A DNA stretch of 13,463 bases from Acidimicrobiaceae bacterium. Lineage in GTDB: Bacteria; Actinomycetota; Acidimicrobiia; Acidimicrobiales; Salinilacustritrichaceae. Numbering within the stretch: position 1 is the stretch's first letter; each line of letters begins with the position of its first letter. Both the position numbers and the translations under genes were made by a program. Location of the stretch: contig DMTU01000164.1 of assembly GCA_003476595.1 (NCBI GenBank), positions 2,904 through 16,366 on the forward strand. The letters run 5' to 3'. The notes under the pieces were generated by a model that saw only the letters and a list, made by a program, of their open reading frames with translations, was not told where the DNA came from and made no database searches. Of the stretch, positions 6,564 through 11,868 are shown piece after piece.

Positions 6564-7102
6564 TGTCCGACCTCCCGCCGCCACCACCCCCGCCGCCCCC
6601 GCCCTCCGAGCCGCCTCCGGGATCGTTCCCGGGCTCGTCGGCGGGCGGTCAGCTCACCCCGGTGGGGCCCTGGCCCCGCTTCGGCGCCCGGATCATCGAC
6701 GGCCTCGTGCTGTTCATCCCCAACGCGATCATCGCCGCGGTGCTCACCGACGGCTCCGCCACCAGCTTCGGGGGCGTGGGCACGGGCGAGGACTTCGCCT
6801 ACCTGCTCGTCAGCACGCTCCTCGGCTTCGCCTACGCCGTCTTCCTCGAGGCATCCCGGGGCCAGACCGTGGGCAAGATGGCCCTCGGCTACAAGGTCAT
6901 CGGCCCCGACGGCCGGGTCCCGAGCAACGAGGTCGCCATGCGTCGCAACGCCTGGCTGCTCCTCGGCCTGGTGCCCATCGTCGGCGGTGTGCTGTCCTTC
7001 GTCGCCGCGGTGGCGATCGGCGTGACCATCGCCAACGACCCGTTCAAGCGTGGCACGCACGACAACTTCGCCGGCGGGTCCGCCGTGGTCCGCGCCCGCT
7101 GA
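6563..7102 (+). CDS. RDD family membrane protein with polyproline N-terminus
   Basis: The product is 179 residues. Its ATG shares one base with the secF TGA, and AAGGG in the end of secF is the only ribosome-binding-like site. The first 36 residues are disordered, with ten consecutive prolines at 5-14. The RDD domain follows: WPRFGARIIDGLVLFIP with the family Arg43 and Asp46, a second segment with GQTVGKMALGYKVIGPDG, then RRNAWLLLGLVPIVGGVLS and NDPFKRGTHDNFAGG near the end. RDD proteins are small three-segment membrane proteins; a few have been linked to sodium/proton exchange or stress, but most have no known role. It sits between secF and rel, where many actinobacteria carry apt. Tight overlap suggests co-expression with secDF. 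Confidence 0.92.
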   Translation: MSDLPPPPPPPPPPSEPPPGSFPGSSAGGQLTPVGPWPRFGARIIDGLVLFIPNAIIAAVLTDGSATSFGGVGTGEDFAYLLVSTLLGFAYAVFLEASRGQTVGKMALGYKVIGPDGRVPSNEVAMRRNAWLLLGLVPIVGGVLSFVAAVAIGVTIANDPFKRGTHDNFAGGSAVVRAR

Positions 7103-7106
7103 GCCG

Positions 7107-7112
7107 TATCCT
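7107..7112 (+). promoter_or_regulatory. Candidate -10 box for a leaderless rel transcript
   Basis: TATCCT fits TAnnnT and ends exactly six bases before the rel GTG at 7119, so transcription would begin at or next to the start codon. No ribosome binding site lies between the RDD stop and the GTG, which agrees with a leaderless message. No -35 box is evident in the overlapping RDD coding sequence. Confidence 0.45.
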
Positions 7113-7118
7113 GAACCG

Positions 7119-9368
7119 GTGCCGTCCACGGTCGATCGGGTCCTGCCCTGGCGCCGGAGCAGTCCGCCCCCGGCGGAAGAGGTCGCGCCGCTCCTGACGG
7201 CGTTCCGGGCCCGGCACGGCCGCACCGCCCGCACCGACCTCATCACCCGGGCGTACCTGTCGTCGTCGGCGGCCCACCACGGCCAGCTGCGCCAGACCGG
7301 CGAGGCCTACATCCACCACCCGATCGCGGTGGCCAAGATCGTGGCCGACCTCGGCCTCGACGACGTCACGATCGCGGCGGCACTGCTGCACGACGCGGTC
7401 GAGGACACCGCCATGTCGCTGGCCGACGTGGAGGAGGAGTTCGGCGCCGAGGTGGCCGCCATCGTCGACGGCGTCACCAAGCTCGACCGGATCCACTTCG
7501 ACACCAAGGAGCAGCAGCAGGCCGCCACGGTGCGCAAGATGATCGTGGCCATGTCCAAGGACCTGCGGGTCCTGATCATCAAGCTCGCCGACCGCCTCCA
7601 CAACATGCGGACCATCGCCGGCATGGCGCACTTCAAGCAGGAGCGCACCGCCCGCGAGACCCTCGACATCTACGCCCCCCTGGCCCACCGGCTCGGCATG
7701 CAGGAGGTGCGCCAGCAGCTCGAGGACCTGAGCTTCGCCGCCCTGCACCCGAAGCGCTTCGCCGAGATCGACCACATGGTGTCGACCCGCACGCCCGAGC
7801 GCGACCTGTACCTGCACCAGGTGATCCACCAGGTCGAGGAGCGCCTCGAGGAGCTGCGGCTCACGGCCGAGGTCACCGGCCGGCCGAAGCACATGTGGAG
7901 CATCTACGAGAAGATGGTCGTCAAGGGGCGGGACTTCGACGACATCTTCGACCTGGTCGCCATCCGGGTCGTGGTGGACTCGGTGAAGGACTGCTACGCC
8001 GCGCTCGGCTCCATCCACGCCACGTGGAAGCCGGTGCCGGGGCGGTTCAAGGACTACATCGCGATGCCCAAGTTCAACCTGTACCAGTCGTTGCACACGA
8101 CGGTGGTCGGACCGCAGGGCAAGCCGCTGGAGGTGCAGATCCGCACCCGGGAGATGCACGCTCGGGCCGAGCGGGGCGTGGCCGCCCACTGGCAGTACAA
8201 GTCGAGCACCGGGCCCCAGGAGCGCAGCCACGACGATGACCTGGCCTGGCTGTCGCGCATCGTGGACTGGCAGGAGGAGTCCACCGACCCCGACGAGTTC
8301 ATGAAGAACCTGAAGGTGGACCTCGAGCAGGACGAGGTCTTCGCCTTCACCCCGAAGGGCCGGGTCATCACGCTGCCGAAGGGCGCCACGCCGATCGACT
8401 TCGCCTACACGGTCCACACCGAGGTCGGTCACACCTGCATCGGCGCCAAGGTGAACGGCCGCCTCGTCCCGCTCCACAGCGAGCTGAGCTCGGGCGACAC
8501 GGTCGAGGTGGTCACCTCCAAGGTCGAGGGCGCCGGGCCATCGCGGGACTGGCTGCAGGTGGTCGTCAGCCCCCGGGCCCGCAACAAGATCCGCCAGTGG
8601 TTCTCCCGCGAGCGGCGCGAGGACGCCATCGAGACCGGTCGGGAGGACCTGGTCAAGGCGCTGCGGCGGGAGAACGTGCCGATCAAGACCGAGCCGGTCA
8701 CCGCCGCGCTCCAGGACATCGCCAACCAGGCCAACTACGCCGACCTGGACTCGCTGTACGCGGCCATCGGGGAGCACCACCTCTCGGCCAAGTCCGTGGC
8801 CGGCCGTGTCGTCAAGGCGCTCCAGGACACCGACGCCGTCGAGCCCGAGCAGCTGGCGACCAACCTGGTCCACGACCGCCGGAGCCGCTCCCGGGCTCGG
8901 AAGTCCAAGACCGGCGTGCACGTCGAGGGCCTCGACGACGTCATGGTCCGGCTGTCGCGGTGCTGCACCCCGGTGCCCGGTGACGAGATCGTCGGCTTCA
9001 TCACCCGCGGGCGCGGCGTCTCCGTGCACCGGGCCGACTGCGCCAATGCGGTGTCCCTCGGCACCGGGCAACGGGACCGGCTCATCGACGTCGAGTGGGA
9101 TGGCGATTCCGCGGGCGTGTACGTCGCCTCCATCGAGGTCAAGGCCCTGGACCGTTCCCGCCTGCTGTTCGACGTCACCTCGGCCCTGTCGGACCACCAC
9201 GTGAACATCCTGGCGTCGTCGACCACCACCGGCAGCGACCGCGTGTCGACCATGCGCTTCGAGTTCGAGCTGGGCGACCCCGCCCACCTCGACTCGGCCA
9301 TCTCGAGCATCCGGGCGATCGACTCCGTGTACGACGCCTACCGGGTCGTGCCCGGCAAGGGCGGCTGA
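7119..9368 (+). CDS. relA: Bifunctional (p)ppGpp synthetase/hydrolase Rel
   Basis: The product is 749 residues, a full-length RelA/SpoT-type protein. The hydrolase domain is intact: HHP with His67, HDAVEDT at 91-97 and LADRLHNMRT with Asp158. The synthetase domain (about 255-365) has GRFKDYIAMPKFNLYQSLHT and EVQIRT; its RFKD (309-312) is the RxKD form of bifunctional enzymes rather than the ExDD of synthetase-only RelA. The TGS domain is at 404-466, the Cys-rich RIS/zinc-finger segment at 610-642 (Cys615, Cys616, Cys641) and the ACT domain at about 668-745. It makes the alarmone from ATP and GDP/GTP on stalled ribosomes and also destroys it. AERGVAAHW has Arg where an aromatic residue is usual. 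An upstream in-frame GTG at 7050 overlaps the RDD gene and is less likely. Confidence 0.97.
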   Translation: MPSTVDRVLPWRRSSPPPAEEVAPLLTAFRARHGRTARTDLITRAYLSSSAAHHGQLRQTGEAYIHHPIAVAKIVADLGLDDVTIAAALLHDAVEDTAMSLADVEEEFGAEVAAIVDGVTKLDRIHFDTKEQQQAATVRKMIVAMSKDLRVLIIKLADRLHNMRTIAGMAHFKQERTARETLDIYAPLAHRLGMQEVRQQLEDLSFAALHPKRFAEIDHMVSTRTPERDLYLHQVIHQVEERLEELRLTAEVTGRPKHMWSIYEKMVVKGRDFDDIFDLVAIRVVVDSVKDCYAALGSIHATWKPVPGRFKDYIAMPKFNLYQSLHTTVVGPQGKPLEVQIRTREMHARAERGVAAHWQYKSSTGPQERSHDDDLAWLSRIVDWQEESTDPDEFMKNLKVDLEQDEVFAFTPKGRVITLPKGATPIDFAYTVHTEVGHTCIGAKVNGRLVPLHSELSSGDTVEVVTSKVEGAGPSRDWLQVVVSPRARNKIRQWFSRERREDAIETGREDLVKALRRENVPIKTEPVTAALQDIANQANYADLDSLYAAIGEHHLSAKSVAGRVVKALQDTDAVEPEQLATNLVHDRRSRSRARKSKTGVHVEGLDDVMVRLSRCCTPVPGDEIVGFITRGRGVSVHRADCANAVSLGTGQRDRLIDVEWDGDSAGVYVASIEVKALDRSRLLFDVTSALSDHHVNILASSTTTGSDRVSTMRFEFELGDPAHLDSAISSIRAIDSVYDAYRVVPGKGG

Positions 9369-9378
9369 GCACCCCGTC

Positions 9379-9394
9379 GGCAGCGTTCGCTGTC
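9379..9394 (+). terminator. Hairpin just after the rel stop
   Basis: GGCAGC at 9379-9384 and GCTGTC at 9389-9394 form a six-pair stem (one G-T pair) with a GTTC loop, ten bases after the rel stop codon. No T tract follows. It could mark the 3' end of the rel message or protect it; efficient intrinsic termination is doubtful. Confidence 0.3.
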
Positions 9395-9406
9395 AGGGGT
9401 CCTGCG

Positions 9407-9447
9407 TACCCTCGGAGCTGGGTCGGAGCGACCCGGTCGATCGCTCC
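9407..9447 (+). promoter_or_regulatory. Candidate promoter and two-state leader of the 341-residue gene
   Basis: TACCCT at 9407-9412 fits a -10 box and would start RNA near 9419. The leader can fold two ways. CTGGGTCG (9418-9425) pairs with CGACCCGG (9429-9436) around GAG, with one G-T pair. Alternatively GGAGCGA (9425-9431) pairs with TCGCTCC (9441-9447). The two share bases and exclude each other, as in attenuators. The start codon at 9492 is 44 bases beyond, preceded by GGAGG. No leader peptide or known riboswitch was recognised. Confidence 0.3.
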
Positions 9448-9491
9448 CGAGGTCGCGGTGCACCGGCGCCGCAGCATCCGGAGGTCCGCTC

Positions 9492-10517
9492 GTGTCCGAG
9501 CAGCCTGATCCCTTCTTCCAGCGCTGGGCGTCGCGCCAGCGCCCACCGCTGACGCGGTACCGCCGCCCCGCAGCGCGCGTCGAGCACGCTGCAAGCCACG
9601 ACGCGCTCGCCACGATCGACGCCGAGCTGGAGACGCTGTGCGCGCGCCGCCGGGCCGTGCTCGACCGCCTCGGGGCGGTGCGCGCCGAGCTCTGGCCCGA
9701 CGACCAGCGCTGCCACCGCCGGCGCCGGGCCCGGGTCGACGAGGTGCCGATGCCGCCGGCCCCACCGGGCGCGGAGGCCGTGGGCGGCGTCGACCTGCGG
9801 GCGACGTGCCTCGGCATCCTGCGCCGGCAGGGTCCCTGCGGGCTGCGCGAGCTGCACGGGTTGCTGCATCGCCACGGCTACCGGATCGATGGGCCGCGTG
9901 CGGTGCAAGCCCTGGCCGATGCCATGGCCTACGAGGTGCGCCAGGGGCGGGCCCACCGCCTGGCCCGGGGCGTCTACGGCGCCGTCGCTGCGGCTCCCGA
10001 GCCCATCGGTGTCCACCCGCTGCCGTGGGAGGACCCGGACGAGGACCGCCCCCACCTCGACCCGGTCGTCCTCGACGACCCCGAGCGCTGGAGCAGCGGC
10101 GCCTGGCCTGATCCGCCGGAGCCGCCTGATCCGTCCGATCGCCCGGGCTCCCAGATCCGCCCGCCGGACCGCTACGACCCGAGCACCCTCGACGAGGACA
10201 TCCGCCGCGCCCGAGCCCGAGCGGCCGCCCTGGCCGACGACCTCGCCGACGACCTCGCCGACGACCTCGCCGACGACCTCGCCGCCGAGCGTCGCCGCGC
10301 CAACGACGACCCGGCCAGCCCGGAGGCGGCGAACCCCGACACTGCCGACGACGCCCGTTGGGACCGATTCGTTGACGAATCGGTGCCAACGGTCCGGATC
10401 TGGGCAGAGCGCCGGCGCATCCAGGCTCGACGGGCGGCGGAGCGGGCGCGCCGGCGGGCGGAGGAGGGTGGGGGAGCGCACCTGTGGGGGGAGGACCCCG
10501 AGCCGGGCGATCCCTGA
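9492..10517 (+). CDS. Hypothetical protein with winged-helix-like centre and ADDL repeat
   Basis: I do not recognise this 341-residue protein. The GTG start has GGAGG at 9480-9484, seven bases upstream. A probable coiled coil lies at 35-70 (HDALATIDAELETLCARRRA, then VLDRLGAVRAELW). A winged-helix-like domain lies at 100-165: helix LRATCLGILRRQ, helix GLRELHGLLHRHGY, helix GPRAVQALADAMAYEVRQG and a wing-like RAHRLARGVYGA. A Pro/Asp-rich linker follows at 175-235. Four ADDL repeats at 248-263 sit between Arg-rich flanks. The C-terminus has WDRFVDESVPTVRIWAERR and an Arg/Ala/Glu helix. There is no signal peptide or membrane segment. It stands between rel and hisS, where other actinobacteria have a cyclophilin and a metallo-hydrolase. 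Nucleic-acid binding is a reasonable guess only. Confidence 0.8.
   Translation: MSEQPDPFFQRWASRQRPPLTRYRRPAARVEHAASHDALATIDAELETLCARRRAVLDRLGAVRAELWPDDQRCHRRRRARVDEVPMPPAPPGAEAVGGVDLRATCLGILRRQGPCGLRELHGLLHRHGYRIDGPRAVQALADAMAYEVRQGRAHRLARGVYGAVAAAPEPIGVHPLPWEDPDEDRPHLDPVVLDDPERWSSGAWPDPPEPPDPSDRPGSQIRPPDRYDPSTLDEDIRRARARAAALADDLADDLADDLADDLAAERRRANDDPASPEAANPDTADDARWDRFVDESVPTVRIWAERRRIQARRAAERARRRAEEGGGAHLWGEDPEPGDP
10233..10280 (+). repeat. Four perfect copies of a 12-base tandem repeat
   Basis: GCCGACGACCTC occurs four times in a row without a mismatch, keeping the frame and encoding ADDL four times at residues 248-263 of the hypothetical protein. Identical codons in every copy point to recent expansion by slippage, since selection on protein alone would allow synonymous drift. 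Copy number probably varies between strains. Confidence 0.9.
10363..10384. repeat. Interrupted 22-base palindrome inside the hypothetical gene
   Basis: The left arm ACCGATTCGT (10363-10372) and the right arm ACGAATCGGT (10375-10384) are perfect inverted complements around TG. The arms are more AT-rich than the surrounding DNA. The palindrome encodes DRFVDESV. Its size and symmetry suit a dimeric repressor site or an RNA hairpin; nothing shows which, if either. Confidence 0.75.
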
Positions 10518-10523
10518 CCTGCG

Positions 10524-10541
10524 TTCCGGTGGCCACCGGAA
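10524..10541. promoter_or_regulatory. Perfect 18-base palindrome ahead of hisS
   Basis: TTCCGGTGGCCACCGGAA is a gapless perfect palindrome, seven bases after the stop of the hypothetical gene and 30 before the hisS -10 box. It could be an operator bound by a dimer near -50 of the hisS promoter. It could instead be a hairpin (seven pairs, GGCC loop) ending the upstream transcript, but no T tract follows. Confidence 0.5.
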
Positions 10542-10570
10542 GCCAACTCGGAGGTGGGAAGGGCAGCCAC

Positions 10571-10576
10571 TACCCT
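10571..10576 (+). promoter_or_regulatory. Candidate -10 box for a near-leaderless hisS transcript
   Basis: TACCCT, the same hexamer as before the 341-residue gene, ends eight bases before the hisS GTG at 10585. No ribosome binding site lies in those eight bases. Transcription would begin at or just before the start codon. No T-box leader, which controls some synthetase genes, is possible in this spacing. Confidence 0.4.
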
Positions 10577-10584
10577 CGGCCGCC

Positions 10585-11868
10585 GTGTCCACGCCCGCCT
10601 TCTCCGCTCCGATCGGCACGCGCGACGTGCTCGCGCCGGAGTCGGCCCGTTGGATCGCGCTCCTCGCCACCTTCGGCGAGATCGCCCAGCGCTACGGGTA
10701 CGGGATGATCCACACGCCGATGTTCGAGGATCTCGGCGTGTTCCAGCGCATGGGCGCCACCACCGACGTCGTCACCAAGGAGATGTACGACTTCGAGGAC
10801 AAGGGCGGCCGGCGCATCGCGCTGCGGCCCGAGGGCACGGCCAGCGTCGTGCGCGCCTTCGTCGAGCACCGTCCCCTGGTGCCGTGGAAGGCCTGGTACG
10901 TCACGCCCGCGTTCCGGTACGAGAAGCCCCAGAAGGGCCGCTACCGCCAGCACCACCAGGTCGGCATCGAGGTGCTCGGCGTCGACGATCCGGACGTGGA
11001 CGTCGAGGTCATCGCGCTGGCCGAGCGCTACCTGCGCACGCTCGGCGCGTCCCGCTACCTGCTGATCATCAACTCCATGGGCGACGCCGAGGACCGGGCG
11101 AACTACATGGAGATCCTGCGCGCCTACCTCGCCGACGTGCGCGACCAGCTCGCCGAGGAGGACCGCGAGAAGGTCGAGCGCAACCCGATGCGGGTGCTGG
11201 ACTCCAAGCGTCGCGAGACGATGCAGGCCACGGCCGACGCCCCTCGCATCTCCGACGTGCTGTCAGCCGAGAGCGTGGACCGGTTCGAACGGGTCCAGGC
11301 CGGCCTCCGAGCGCTCGACATCGAGTTCGCCATCGACCAGCGCCTCGTGCGCGGGCTCGACTACTACACCCACACCCTGTTCGAGTTCCAGAGCACGGCG
11401 CTCGACGCCGCCCAGTCCACCATCATCGGCGGTGGCCGCTACAACGGCCTCGTCGAGGCGCTCGGCGGGCCCGAGACCCCCGGCATCGGCTTCGGATCGG
11501 GGATCGAGCGCGTCCTGCTGCACCTCGACGCCGAAGAGGCGTTCCCCACCCCGGACACCGGCGTCGACGTCTTCGTGATCGACACCACCGGCGGCCACCA
11601 CGCGCGCGACATCGCCGAGGCCCTGCGTGACCGCGGCCTCTCCGCCGACCGGGCCTGGGACGGCCGGTCCATGCGGGCCCAGATGAAGGCCGCCGATCGC
11701 TCCGGCGCCGAGCTCGCCGTCATCGTCGGCGCCGACGAAGCCAAGGCCGGCCACGCCACCGTGCGCGACCTGCGCGGCGACCGGGGCCAGCGCTCCGTCG
11801 CCCGACCCGACCTCGTCGACGAGGTCGCCGCACTCCTCGCCCCCGATCCCCAAGTGGAGACCCCGTGA
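10585..11868 (+). CDS. hisS: Histidyl-tRNA synthetase
   Basis: The product is 427 residues, normal for bacterial HisRS, and charges tRNA-His with histidine using ATP. The class II core is complete: PIGTRDVLAPES at 9-20 in the motif 1 region, RPEGT at 81-85 and motif 2 FRYEKPQKGRYRQHHQVGIE at 110-129. The HisA motif LVRGLDYYTHTLFEF is at 254-268, GGGRYNGL at 282-289 and motif 3 GIGFGSGIERVLL at 300-312. The anticodon-binding domain runs from about 325 to the end. Two small departures from the usual pattern are His123 (commonly Phe in RQFHQ) and Asn287 (commonly Asp in GGGRYDGL). The start is GTG with no ribosome binding site. The stop overlaps the aspS start by four bases (GTGA), so the two synthetases are translationally coupled. 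Confidence 0.97.
   Translation: MSTPAFSAPIGTRDVLAPESARWIALLATFGEIAQRYGYGMIHTPMFEDLGVFQRMGATTDVVTKEMYDFEDKGGRRIALRPEGTASVVRAFVEHRPLVPWKAWYVTPAFRYEKPQKGRYRQHHQVGIEVLGVDDPDVDVEVIALAERYLRTLGASRYLLIINSMGDAEDRANYMEILRAYLADVRDQLAEEDREKVERNPMRVLDSKRRETMQATADAPRISDVLSAESVDRFERVQAGLRALDIEFAIDQRLVRGLDYYTHTLFEFQSTALDAAQSTIIGGGRYNGLVEALGGPETPGIGFGSGIERVLLHLDAEEAFPTPDTGVDVFVIDTTGGHHARDIAEALRDRGLSADRAWDGRSMRAQMKAADRSGAELAVIVGADEAKAGHATVRDLRGDRGQRSVARPDLVDEVAALLAPDPQVETP

Noticed and set aside
7044..9287. Reverse-strand open frame of 747 codons opposite rel
   Set aside because: It mirrors the Rel coding sequence almost end to end and reads as repetitive charged residues. Stop-poor antisense frames are expected at this GC content.
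10233..10280. Possible CRISPR array or phage attachment repeat
   Set aside because: The repeats are 12 bases, contiguous without spacers and in coding frame. No cas or integrase gene is nearby.
10518..10584. T-box or histidine leader peptide before hisS
   Set aside because: The gap is 67 bases, too short for a T-box, and no run of His codons precedes hisS.
9393..10670. Reverse-strand open frames of 425 and 453 codons opposite the unknown gene
   Set aside because: I considered whether the real gene lies on this strand. The forward frame has GGAGG seven bases before its GTG, a plausible domain order and fits the operon direction. The reverse frames cross the hisS start or the rel end and are Arg/Pro-rich.
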